The position numbers and the translations under genes are program-made. Positions 44,764 through 52,738 of a stretch of DNA of 64,000 bases are shown in pieces. The stretch is taken from the NCBI RefSeq assembly GCF_001655005.1, contig NZ_LXET01000007.1, positions 186,001 through 250,000 of the forward strand, given 5' to 3'. Under the pieces are notes generated by a model that was not told where the DNA came from, searched no databases, and was given only the letters and a program-made list of their open reading frames with translations. Positions within the stretch are counted from its first letter, which is position 1. Each line of letters opens with the position of its first letter. Origin of the DNA: Hafnia paralvei ATCC 29927. GTDB lineage: Bacteria; Pseudomonadota; Gammaproteobacteria; Enterobacterales; Enterobacteriaceae.

Positions 44764-44798
44764 ATTTTAATTTATTAACCTTGAACGTCAACTAAACA
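44764..44798 (-). promoter_or_regulatory. PhoP-like box and promoter of the mgtC leader
   Basis: On the minus strand TGTTTA-GTTGA-CGTTCA (44798-44782) resembles the PhoP box (T/G)GTTTA-N5-(T/G)GTTTA. Twelve bases after it comes TAAAAT (44769-44764), a good -10. The spacing is the usual one for PhoP-activated promoters. The second half-site is not perfect, so the assignment is moderate. Confidence 0.6.
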
Positions 44799-44800
44799 AT

Positions 44801-44833
44801 AAAGCAAATGGGCCGTGAATATACGGCCCATTT
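44801..44833 (-). terminator. Terminator of the dcuC-like operon
   Basis: AAATGGGCCGT (44806-44816) and ACGGCCCATTT (44823-44833) form an 11-bp perfect stem. On the minus strand it is followed by a weak TTTATTGTTT tail. Confidence 0.8.
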
Positions 44834-44851
44834 AAAAATAGCGCTGTGCGA

Positions 44852-46108
44852 TTAAATTAAAATAATGAGTAAAACTAACCCAATCAACATAACCGGCGCA
44901 GTGCGCTTAATGAGCTCAATAGGAGACACCCCAGCCATGCCAGCGACCACAATAGCCGCAGCGGAGAGCGGGGAAGCTGTGCGCCCTAAATAGCTGGCAA
45001 ATGCGGCAGCGGTTCCAAGATTGGTTGGGTTCATGCCAAATTCAGCGGCGTGCGGGGTGATAGCTTCGTTGAACGCATAAGCTGTTGCATCACCGGAGCC
45101 GATCACGACGGCCATCAAGAATGGGCCGATAGTGCCACCAAAACGAGCGGCTTCTGGGAAATCAATCAGTGCACTTTTGGCTGCGTCGATGAGCCCAACT
45201 GAAGTGAGTCCAGCAACGAAAACACCGGCGCAGATAATAATGCCAAACACGTCGCTGTAGGCTTTACCCATTCCGTCAAAGAAGGCAGGAACGACTTTGC
45301 CAGGATGGGTTCGCGTCACGGCTAGAGTCGCTAATACGCCCCACATCACAGCCTGTGGAACGCCCATTTTTAACCAGCTTACGCCGCCAAACGCACCCAG
45401 CATCAATAGTGCGATAGGTACTAGAGGCATTAACGCCGCCAGCACGTTGATTGGGCCTTCCTGCGGATCTTCAGCATCCAAGCGTGAATGATATCCTTTG
45501 TGCTCTTTGCGCAATATGGCGGTGATGGTCATACCGACCATGATAATCAATCCGAGCCACACAACGGTCATGACGCGATCGCCGATGATATTCATCACAT
45601 CGCCGCCGACGATCTTGGCCACGAGCGCCATGTGCGGGCTCCCAGGATTGAGCAGACTGGCACCGAAGGTTCCTGCGAGTACGGATGCGGCGGCCATCAC
45701 TGGATGAATGCCCGCAGCCAGCTGTAGAGGGATCATGGTGATCCCCGCGGCGGCGGCTGCACCGGCGGCGCTGGGTAGCGCGAGCTGAACGAAAGTGGTA
45801 AGTAAAATGGTGCCCGGAATAAGAAAAAGACCGACGTGCTTTAACGGTGCGCTTAGCAGGCGAACGAGGTGGCGGTCGCAACCGGTGAACTTCATGACGG
45901 TTGCAAATCCGATGGCGGATAAGATGGCCTGAATTAACCCTTCGGAGACCATTTTTTCTGCAAAGCTATTCATTGCAGCCATGGGTTCAAGAGAAATTAA
46001 GCACATCAGCATGCCGGAAAACAGCAGCACGGTGCGGGTATCCTGCTTTTTAATCAGCAGCACGATGGTTAATAACAGAATTATTACGCCAGCAGTTATG
46101 GTCAACAT
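44852..46108 (-). CDS. DcuC-family transporter
   Basis: 418 residues, about 12 membrane segments. Family features include ALPSAAGAAAAAGITMIPL, the conserved GTFGASLLNPGSPHMALVAKIVG and VIGSGDATAYAFNEAITPHA. E. coli DcuC (461) exchanges C4-dicarboxylates, mainly succinate efflux. The gene is 15 bp downstream of a deaminase-like gene, so its substrate may be a product or precursor of that enzyme and not a C4 acid. Last gene of its unit. Confidence 0.8.
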   Translation of the reverse strand: MLTITAGVIILLLTIVLLIKKQDTRTVLLFSGMLMCLISLEPMAAMNSFAEKMVSEGLIQAILSAIGFATVMKFTGCDRHLVRLLSAPLKHVGLFLIPGTILLTTFVQLALPSAAGAAAAAGITMIPLQLAAGIHPVMAAASVLAGTFGASLLNPGSPHMALVAKIVGGDVMNIIGDRVMTVVWLGLIIMVGMTITAILRKEHKGYHSRLDAEDPQEGPINVLAALMPLVPIALLMLGAFGGVSWLKMGVPQAVMWGVLATLAVTRTHPGKVVPAFFDGMGKAYSDVFGIIICAGVFVAGLTSVGLIDAAKSALIDFPEAARFGGTIGPFLMAVVIGSGDATAYAFNEAITPHAAEFGMNPTNLGTAAAFASYLGRTASPLSAAAIVVAGMAGVSPIELIKRTAPVMLIGLVLLIILI

Positions 46109-46123
46109 GGAATTTTCTCGATG

Positions 46124-47242
46124 CTATGCCGTGTGTGGACGATGATAGGAAATATGTTGTGCCGCATTGATGTGCGGTTCTTGGTTTAGCTTGCTGCGCA
46201 GCGTGTCGAATTCTTCTGCCCAGCTTTGCCGCCACTGCTGCTTAATCTTTTCTGGCTGCCAGCAGGCATCAATACCGTTTAGCATTAGCTGGCGAACGCC
46301 GTCGAGGTCGAAGCCAAACTCTTCCACCATCACGCGATAACATTCGGCACCGTTGGTGTTATGCATATGCCAGTCGTCGGTTGCGGGAATAATATTCATC
46401 CCCGCTAACGCCATGTGGCGAATCGGATGGTTTTGTCGCCATTGAGATGCATCAGGCCATTTTTTCAGGTAGTAGGTATTGCTTGGCACCACGGTAAAGG
46501 GCACGTTTTCGCGCACGCAGCGAGCCGTTAGCTCTGGATTATCCAGCACGGTGTAACCATGATCGATACGTTCCAGATGAATTAAATCCAAACCGGTTTC
46601 GACGTTACGCCAGTGTAGGCCGAACTCGGAACAGTGCCCCGTCAAACGCAGTCCACCTTGTTTCGCTTTGCGATAGGCTTTCCAGAAGTGCTCAATAGGC
46701 GCGTCATTTTCTTTGTAATCAATACCTATTCCGGGGACCAGTGGATGAGGGTATTGCAGCACGGCCTCAACCATGGCGACGGCTTCTTCGGGCGACTTTT
46801 CACGGTTAATGGAAGGGATAAACAGCGCACGAATGTCCCATTGCTCAGCCGCTTTCTGCATGGCTGCGCTCATTGCTTCTGTGACTTCAGCGTAGGTCAG
46901 TGCGGTGTCTGAGGGATTCCAGAACAGCTCCAGATGGCGAATACCGGTTGCAGCGGCATCCTCGGCCACTTCATAGGTCACTCGATAGTAATCTTCGGCG
47001 CTGCGTAGCAGAGGATATAAAAAGTTAAGTGCGGCGATGCCGCCTTTAACGACGCTGGTTTCATGTTGATAACGGCGGTAATAGCTTTTGGCTTCTGCTT
47101 CCGTGAGAGGAACGCCATATTTTTGCGCCAAATCCAGCATAGTGGCTAAACGCACGCCGCCCAACAAATGATAATGGAGATCCACTTTAGGGAATGTGGT
47201 GAAGAACTCAGTCAAAGTAATCGTTTGCGTAGACGGTGTCAT
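46124..47242 (-). CDS. Adenosine-deaminase-family amidohydrolase
   Basis: 372 residues. The zinc ligands and catalytic residues of the family are present: HxH in KVDLHYHLLGG (about 19-29), the His and Glu in GHCSEFG (about 208-214), RIDHGY (about 236) and ATDDWHMHNTNGAE (about 300-313), in which the TDDP of true adenosine deaminase has become TDDW. The changed substrate loop makes the base unclear: adenosine, adenine or another amino-heterocycle. It lies downstream of a LysR gene and upstream of the DcuC-like carrier on the same strand. Confidence 0.85.
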   Translation of the reverse strand: MTPSTQTITLTEFFTTFPKVDLHYHLLGGVRLATMLDLAQKYGVPLTEAEAKSYYRRYQHETSVVKGGIAALNFLYPLLRSAEDYYRVTYEVAEDAAATGIRHLELFWNPSDTALTYAEVTEAMSAAMQKAAEQWDIRALFIPSINREKSPEEAVAMVEAVLQYPHPLVPGIGIDYKENDAPIEHFWKAYRKAKQGGLRLTGHCSEFGLHWRNVETGLDLIHLERIDHGYTVLDNPELTARCVRENVPFTVVPSNTYYLKKWPDASQWRQNHPIRHMALAGMNIIPATDDWHMHNTNGAECYRVMVEEFGFDLDGVRQLMLNGIDACWQPEKIKQQWRQSWAEEFDTLRSKLNQEPHINAAQHISYHRPHTA

Positions 47243-47371
47243 GAGAGGCGCTCATCGGCAAAAAAGAAAACGCCATCATAAGTAAAGCGCCACTGAGGGG
47301 GAAATGCTATTCCGGCACAGGCAGATACATTTAGGCATCATATTTCAGGATGCGTGGTATTACGTCTAGGT

Positions 47372-48283
47372 TTAGTGGTGTAAAGGTGCCCAAAACGTTT
47401 TGCCGAGAGCAATCCGCTGTGAAAGGCTTTGCCAAAAGGCTTCGGCGCGCTGGTGCAGTTGTGCCTGATTGCGGTAGAGACGGATTTGATAGGGAATATG
47501 CCAGCGTTTGCGATCTACGGCGATCAGTTTTCCCTGTTTGAGTTCGTCTTCAATCTGGCAGTCCGGTAGCCACGCTAGCCCCTTGCCGCGTAATGCCATT
47601 TGGCGGTGCAGATCGCATAGTGAAGATTCAAATACGGGCTGACAGGCAAAAGGTTGCTGCGGCATCAAGCGTTCCACCATGCGCGCGCTGTAGGAGTCTG
47701 GTGAATAGCGCAAGTAGGGCATGGGTTGGTGGTTATTTTCATCTGGGGTAAATAGTGGCTGCCCATGATTATCGGCGGCGCTAACCAACAACAGCTCCCC
47801 TTTGCCTAACAACAAGTTGGTAAACGGAGGTTGGAGTAGAGCGTGGGTGTCGAAGGCCAAGAGAAAATCGCTAGCGCCTTCAATTAAGGATTCAACGGCA
47901 AAATCTACGCGTAAAATATCGACTGAAAAAGGCGTGGTGTGATCGATTTGCTCGATTAAATCCAGTAAGAAGGGCGATGACAGCGAGTGCGGTGCACAGA
48001 AACGGACAGGATTGATCATCTCAGACGGAAGGCCATTCATTTTCTGAATGCCTTCTTGTAGCTGGTTTACCATGCTGTGAGCGATTAAGCGAAATTGATA
48101 GCCAGCAGGGGTTAACGTTACCGGCGTTGAACTGCGATCGACCAGTTTCTGGCCTACGCTTTCTTCTAATGCACGGATGTGACGGCCAAAAGCAGGCTGA
48201 GTGATGTTACGCCGCTGGGCTGCTCGTGAGAAATTACGCAGTTCTGCGAGCGCCAAAAAATCCTCTAACCAGCCGGTATCCAT
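47372..48283 (-). CDS. LysR-family regulator
   Basis: 303 residues. The winged HTH is residues 1-60 (TGWLEDFLALAELRNFSRAAQRRNITQPAFGRHIRALEESVG, with DRSSTPVTLTPAG after it), followed by the periplasmic-binding-protein-like effector domain. It is on the same strand as the deaminase and carrier genes 129 bp downstream, so it could be the first gene of a three-gene unit or a separate gene that controls it. The effector is not known. Confidence 0.9.
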   Translation of the reverse strand: MDTGWLEDFLALAELRNFSRAAQRRNITQPAFGRHIRALEESVGQKLVDRSSTPVTLTPAGYQFRLIAHSMVNQLQEGIQKMNGLPSEMINPVRFCAPHSLSSPFLLDLIEQIDHTTPFSVDILRVDFAVESLIEGASDFLLAFDTHALLQPPFTNLLLGKGELLLVSAADNHGQPLFTPDENNHQPMPYLRYSPDSYSARMVERLMPQQPFACQPVFESSLCDLHRQMALRGKGLAWLPDCQIEDELKQGKLIAVDRKRWHIPYQIRLYRNQAQLHQRAEAFWQSLSQRIALGKTFWAPLHH

Positions 48284-48355
48284 CAGTGAGTATCCCTTTG
48301 TGTGTTGTGCTGTTTATCTAGTTTTTCAGTATACCTATTTGTCATTTCCCAAGCA

Positions 48356-48477
48356 TATATCCCTCATACGCAAAGTGACACGTGCATTGGCTATGTGCTT
48401 TCACTTTAGTCATCCTTTTGCCACGTGACTCAGAGGGGGCTCGTTTTTTGTCCTGCAACTTGAATTAATTAGGTTAG
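48356..48477. repeat. ERIC-like element 1
   Basis: About 122 bp from TATATCCCTCATACGC to CCTGCAACTTGAATTAATT with the end AGGTTAGA. It follows the ERIC layout (TATACCC..CATACTTCAAGTTGCACGTGCGTTGGCTGCG ... CCTGCAACTCGAATTATTTAGGGTATA) with many changes, including in the middle. Confidence 0.75.
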
Positions 48478-49011
48478 AAATGGCTACAGAACAATTGAAT
48501 AAAAACATCTTATTTGTGCCTAAATATTTTAGTCACTTAAATTATTACTATTACTTCTGAGAATAACCTCACTATTAAAGATGATTATCTCTGTTGTATT
48601 TATCTCACCAAGCTGGCATTTATGAATGACGGGCTAGAAATGACTGACTGAAATGCAAATCACTTGCACCTATACCCGACAGACATCAAGTGGCAGAAGC
48701 GTTAGCCGCGGTTGTTCACCCGAGTAACATCGTTTTTATGCTGCTAGGGATGTGACGATTGCTGTTGCTTTGCAACTCGAATTATTTTGGGTATATACGC
48801 AAAAATTTGTGCGGTTTCGCTCACTCTAAATTTGGGCGAAATAGAAAATCTCAGAGAGGAAATAGGCCAATCGCTATTTATCCAAACATATTGGGATCCT
48901 TATAAGGCAACGAATGCCGCGATGGATTCAGTATGAATAGGGGAAAGAAGCGTAATAAAAGCAGCCAAGATTTGGTTTTGATTCATTTTTGCATACACGG
49001 GAGATAATTAC
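48478..49011. other. Intergenic region before the first DUF3156-like gene
   Basis: Together with 48284-48477 this is a 728-bp gene-free region. It holds ERIC element 2; the remainder is AT-rich. The part from 48960 to 49011 has GGGAG nine bases before the ATG at 49012. I see no other structure. Confidence 0.45.
48671..48795. repeat. ERIC-like element 2
   Basis: 125 bp, TATACCCGACAGACATCAAG ... TGCAACTCGAATTATTTT then GGGTATA. Ends are the inverted pair TATACCC/GGGTATA; the internal GTTCACCCGAGTAAC is part of the ERIC core. Same orientation as element 1, 193 bp away. Confidence 0.88.
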
Positions 49012-49629
49012 ATGAACAGTGAAGTTCAGGTAGTGAATAATTTATGGCGTTGGTTGAGCGGCCAGCGTGATCCAATTGGTTATCAACCGGGAAGAGTGTT
49101 GCATCTCGTCGAGAAGAATCTGCAACCATTTGAATGCAAACGTGTCTCTGATCGTGTGCTGCATGTGGCTTGTCCGCAAGGGCTAGAGGTTGAAGTTGAA
49201 GAGCGGGTGGTTACCAGCTTCAGAAGCTATAGTGTGACCTGCCATTTTCATCTACGTGGTGATACTGGCCTGCAACAACAGATCCATATTCAAGCGAAAA
49301 ATACCGATATTCTTGGCCGAGGGGATACTCGCTTCAGTGCTAAAACGCATAACGATGACAGCCGCCGCCTCATGGCCGTGCTGGATTGTTATCCTGAAAT
49401 TACCGATGCACTGGATTGTCTGAATTTCCGCCGCCTGAATTTGCGCTCTGAAGCAGGAAAGTGGCAGCTAGAGATAGAACTTTTTGCCGCCACTGAGCTG
49501 GTGGGGCCACGTCCGGTATGCAGCGGCTATCAGCGTCTGCCATACGCGCAGCGTCACCTGATGCTTGACGTGATGCAGATGTTCCAGAAAATGATGGATC
49601 GTGTGACGGTGCAAGGTGTGGCTGCCTAA
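49012..49629 (+). CDS. Uncharacterised protein, possibly DUF3156, copy 1
   Basis: 205 residues, cytoplasmic by composition (no signal peptide or helix). Conserved points shared with copy 2: RDPIGYQPGRVL near the N-terminus, then SDRVLHVACPQGLEVEVEE, FRSYSVTCHFHLRG, HNDDSRRLMAVLDCYPEI and a C-terminal helix LDVMQMFQKMMDRV. From memory this resembles the DUF3156 family of enterobacteria, whose function is unknown. It is followed by a terminator and then by the HNH gene. Confidence 0.75.
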   Translation: MNSEVQVVNNLWRWLSGQRDPIGYQPGRVLHLVEKNLQPFECKRVSDRVLHVACPQGLEVEVEERVVTSFRSYSVTCHFHLRGDTGLQQQIHIQAKNTDILGRGDTRFSAKTHNDDSRRLMAVLDCYPEITDALDCLNFRRLNLRSEAGKWQLEIELFAATELVGPRPVCSGYQRLPYAQRHLMLDVMQMFQKMMDRVTVQGVAA

Positions 49630-49660
49630 ACGATTCCACCTATCCAAATTTAGTCCATAG

Positions 49661-49697
49661 CCCCAACATTGATGAACTTGATGTTGGGGTTTTGTTT
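49661..49697 (+). terminator. Terminator after copy 1
   Basis: CCCCAACAT (49661-49669) and ATGTTGGGG (49681-49689), followed by TTTTGTTT. Confidence 0.85.
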
Positions 49698-49856
49698 GTG
49701 AGGGGAATTTTTCTCGTGAAGTATTTCTCGTTTTTGGAATCAACTTCGCAAGAACATAGCTATTAGCTAGTTATCTAATATCATTGTTAGCTCTTAACTT
49801 ATTCTTTAGATTGTCTTAATTGATAGGTAAATAATCATTAAGACATCTTAGGGGCG

Positions 49857-50816
49857 ATGATGAGATATTGGTGGGTTAACCATAAACAGACAGTGAAGCA
49901 CGAAGTGGATGGCGGTTTTTTATGGTCTCCTAAGACCAAGAAAGGGAATGCTAAAAACCGGTTTTATGACAATCTTTGTATTGCTTCCCCTGGTGATAAA
50001 GTCGTTTCCTACGCGAATAAAATGATTGCCTACGTGGGCGTGGTGACAGATTTTGCAATTAGTGCGTCAAAACCTGAGTTTGGTGCGGCTGGCAAGCTTT
50101 GGGATAATGATGGTTGGCTACTGCCTGTAGATTGGCAAAAGTTTAATGCTCCAGTTAGCCCACTACAAATTCTTGATCAACTTCGACCATGCTTAGAGGT
50201 TGATGGTATTTTTTCTCCTATCCGTTTAGATAATGCTCATGGTTATCAACATATCTATTTAACTGAAATAGGTAAGCCAGCGTTTGAGGTGGTTTGCGCC
50301 GCAGGTGATGGAACAACATATTTAGAGACTAAAAAAACCCGTGTTGAGCCGATCCCTTTGCGCGAAAAACTTGATGATGAAATAGAGAAGCAGGTTATTG
50401 CAGATAAGGCGCTAAGTGACACAATTAAAGAACAGCTAGTAAAAGCAAGACGAGGCCAAGGTGATTTTCGCCGCAACTTACAAGGCGTCGAGCCTTATTG
50501 TCGCATTACCAAAATTAATACGCCAAGCCTACTGATTGCCAGCCACATCAAGCCGTGGCGCTGTTGTGAAAGTGGTAATGAGCGGCTAGATGGGAATAAT
50601 GGATTATTGCTCGCTCCGCATGTTGATTGGCTTTTTGATAAAGGGCTTATCACTTTTACAGATACTGGCGATGTTCTCGTATCACCGAATATTTCAGAAA
50701 ATGAGCTGAGTAAGCTAGGTTTAGACAATATGAGTAAGCGAAATGTTGGGGCATTTAATGACGAGCAACGTGTTTATCTCGAGTTTCATAGAAACAATAT
50801 TTTCCTCAACAAGTAG
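49857..50816 (+). CDS. EVE-like/HNH endonuclease, probably modification-dependent
   Basis: 319 residues; starts at ATG 49857 or 49860. Residues 3-140 look like an EVE/PUA-type modified-base reader: RYWWVNHKQTVKHEV, GGFLWSPKTKKG, SPGDKVVSYANKMIAYVGVV. A helical linker (about 165-205) leads to an HNH_2-type nuclease: PYCRITKIN, ASHIKPW (His230), DGNNGLLLAPHVDWLFD (Asn247/248, His255), GLITF. EVE-HNH enzymes such as VcaM4I cut DNA with modified cytosine, so this is probably a type IV-like restriction enzyme. It is AT-rich and inserted between two paralogous genes, with its own terminator upstream; signs of transfer. Confidence 0.88.
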   Translation: MMRYWWVNHKQTVKHEVDGGFLWSPKTKKGNAKNRFYDNLCIASPGDKVVSYANKMIAYVGVVTDFAISASKPEFGAAGKLWDNDGWLLPVDWQKFNAPVSPLQILDQLRPCLEVDGIFSPIRLDNAHGYQHIYLTEIGKPAFEVVCAAGDGTTYLETKKTRVEPIPLREKLDDEIEKQVIADKALSDTIKEQLVKARRGQGDFRRNLQGVEPYCRITKINTPSLLIASHIKPWRCCESGNERLDGNNGLLLAPHVDWLFDKGLITFTDTGDVLVSPNISENELSKLGLDNMSKRNVGAFNDEQRVYLEFHRNNIFLNK

Positions 50817-50977
50817 CTGGCTTTTTCCTCCCCCTATGCCTCTTTTTGTCATTTTAAAATGAGTGTTCATAAATCAGTTGCGGATTGTGTATATTACGCC
50901 GCCAGTTGGCGCGATTACTTCGCATAGCGTTGATGTGAGTGAGGTTGAGGTGGGGGAAATGTTTCGGAGAATGAGTC

Positions 50978-51595
50978 GTGAATAGCGCAGTTCCTTTCTT
51001 GAGTCGTGTCTGGCATTGGATAACAATGCCGCGAGAGCCAGTTGGATATCAGCCGGGACAGATGCTAAAACTGGTTGCGCGCGATTTTCGCCCCTATCCG
51101 TGCGAGCGCCTATCGCTGCGTTGTTTGTCGATCTCTTTACCGCAAGGGATGACGGTTGAGGTACATGAAAAGGCGACCGCGCTGTTTCGTTCTTTTGTGG
51201 TTTGTAGCCATTTTTATATTCAGGGCGTGACCGGTTTACAGCATCCCGTTCGCATGAAAGTGCGCAATGGTAACGTTTTTGGGCAAGGAGGGATTCGGTT
51301 TCGCTGTAAAGCGAAAAACGATGATAGCCAACGCTTGCTGGCCGTATTGAACTGTTATCCGCAGATTTTTACTGCACTAGAGCAGTTGCATTTTCGCCAG
51401 CTAAATCTGTGGTCAGAACAGGGACGCTGGCGATTAGAGATCGAACATTTCGCGGCTTCTGAGGTGATCAGTCAGGTGCCGGTAGAACGCCGTTATCAAA
51501 AACTGCATCACGAGCAGCGCCAGCAGTTGCTAAATGTGATGCAGATGTTTGAACAACTGATGACCCGAGTTGCTATCGAAGGTGTTGCCGCATAA
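50978..51595 (+). CDS. Uncharacterised protein, possibly DUF3156, copy 2
   Basis: 205 residues, start GTG 50978 (GGAG nine bases upstream). It is a clear paralogue of the gene at 49012 over its whole length: REPVGYQPGQMLKLV, SISLPQGMTVEVHE, FRSFVVCSHFYIQG, KNDDSQRLLAVLNCYPQI, LNVMQMFEQLMTRVAIEGVAA. It has the same predicted build and length. The HNH gene lies between the two. Function unknown. Convergent with the IclR gene (25 bp). Confidence 0.75.
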   Translation: MNSAVPFLSRVWHWITMPREPVGYQPGQMLKLVARDFRPYPCERLSLRCLSISLPQGMTVEVHEKATALFRSFVVCSHFYIQGVTGLQHPVRMKVRNGNVFGQGGIRFRCKAKNDDSQRLLAVLNCYPQIFTALEQLHFRQLNLWSEQGRWRLEIEHFAASEVISQVPVERRYQKLHHEQRQQLLNVMQMFEQLMTRVAIEGVAA

Positions 51596-51620
51596 GCAGC
51601 AACTTCGAATGCATTGAAGA

Positions 51621-52442
51621 TTACTCGTAGGTGCTTAACCCTAATTCTCGAGATATGGCCGCAGCGGTCTCTTTCAGTGGTTTTAGCAGATTTTGTTCGC
51701 CAATCAGACCTAGTTTGGCGGTTGAGAGCGAAATTGACACCGAATAGCTGACGCGATGGTGAATATCAAAGATTGGCACCGCGATGCAGGATACCCCTAG
51801 TTCATTTTCTTCACGATCCATCGCCATGCCCTGCTGGCGAATCTGCTCTAACTCCTGATACATCTTATCTTGCTGCGTGATGGTATTGCGCGTTAAAGGC
51901 TGGATCTCGTCCTGATGACTTTTCCAATAAGATTCAACGTAGTCGTGATGACCATAGGCCATATAAATCTTGCCCATTGCCGAGCAATAGAGCGGCATAT
52001 GCTGGCCGATATAGGCTCGGGTACGCAGCATGCCGGTGGTGGGCTCCAGCTTATAGATCAAAATGGCGTGATCGTCTTCGCGGCTGGAAAAGTTGATGGT
52101 TTCTCCCGTTTTGATGTTCAGCGCTTCCAGATGAGGGGCTGCGACATGAATAATGTTGAGAGATGACAACGCTTTTTGCCCAACGGCAATAAATTTGGTG
52201 GTTAAACGGTAGCTACCAGCAGCGGGCGCGGGAGTGACATATCCACAGGACTGCAACCCCTGTAACAGGCGGTGCACGGTGCTTTTGTTCAACTGCGCCA
52301 GTTCGGATAGATGTGCCAGCGGGCAGCCGTTTGGATAGTTACTCAAGATCTCAATGAGCTGAAGGCCACGAAAAAGGCTTTGGCTACCAGCCGGTTTTTC
52401 TTTGCTTGGTTCGATGTCGGTTTCTTTCTCTTTAGTTTTCAT
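51621..52442 (-). CDS. IclR-family repressor of the yia operon (YiaJ/PlaR)
   Basis: 273 residues. The N-terminal winged helix (about 20-75: SLFRGLQLIEILSNYPNGCPLAHLSELAQLNKSTVHRLLQGLQSCGYV) is followed by the IclR effector domain (YCSAMGKIYMAYG, DREENELGVSCIAVPIFD). It is divergent from yiaK, with a palindromic operator between them. In E. coli YiaJ (PlaR) represses yiaKLMNOPQRS; the same role is likely here. Confidence 0.9.
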   Translation of the reverse strand: MKTKEKETDIEPSKEKPAGSQSLFRGLQLIEILSNYPNGCPLAHLSELAQLNKSTVHRLLQGLQSCGYVTPAPAAGSYRLTTKFIAVGQKALSSLNIIHVAAPHLEALNIKTGETINFSSREDDHAILIYKLEPTTGMLRTRAYIGQHMPLYCSAMGKIYMAYGHHDYVESYWKSHQDEIQPLTRNTITQQDKMYQELEQIRQQGMAMDREENELGVSCIAVPIFDIHHRVSYSVSISLSTAKLGLIGEQNLLKPLKETAAAISRELGLSTYE

Positions 52443-52627
52443 TCGCCTTCAATCATTCCAGTCAAATAACTTGGCTGAGATGTTAACTCAATTTATCGTC
52501 ATTTTTTGCTATTACTCTGCATTTTTCTCCTTCTCTTCTTAAACGCTTGAAGTGTGTTTCACGTCACGTTCCTGAATGATAAAAATTAATCCATTGATTT
52601 TTAATGATTTTAAAAAACTCACTCGCT

Positions 52628-52656
52628 TTGACTTGTTAAAATTTGAGCGGTATTAT
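52628..52656 (+). promoter_or_regulatory. Sigma-70 promoter of the yia operon
   Basis: TTGACT (52628-52633), a 17-base spacer and TATTAT (52651-52656). It lies 82 bp upstream of yiaK and directly before the palindrome at 52670. Confidence 0.75.
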
Positions 52657-52669
52657 TTTTTGGAATCGG

Positions 52670-52686
52670 ATTTCACATAGTGAAAT
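52670..52686. promoter_or_regulatory. Palindromic operator, probably for the IclR-type repressor
   Basis: ATTTCAC-ATA-GTGAAAT, a perfect 7+7 palindrome located just downstream of the -10 hexamer, where a repressor would block initiation. The binding protein is inferred from position. Confidence 0.65.
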
Positions 52687-52738
52687 ATTGAGATTCAAAA
52701 ACGATCAGATGGTTCATGTGTTTGACGAGGAGAGCGGT

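Noticed and set aside
45471..45881. 136-codon Arg-rich frame on the minus strand inside the DcuC-like gene
   Set aside because: It is an alternative frame of a membrane protein gene; the composition (Arg, Ser, His) is typical of a shadow.
52643..52738. 32-codon N-terminal extension of YiaK
   Set aside because: It would run through the promoter and operator; the ATG at 52739 has a good ribosome site and gives the E. coli length.
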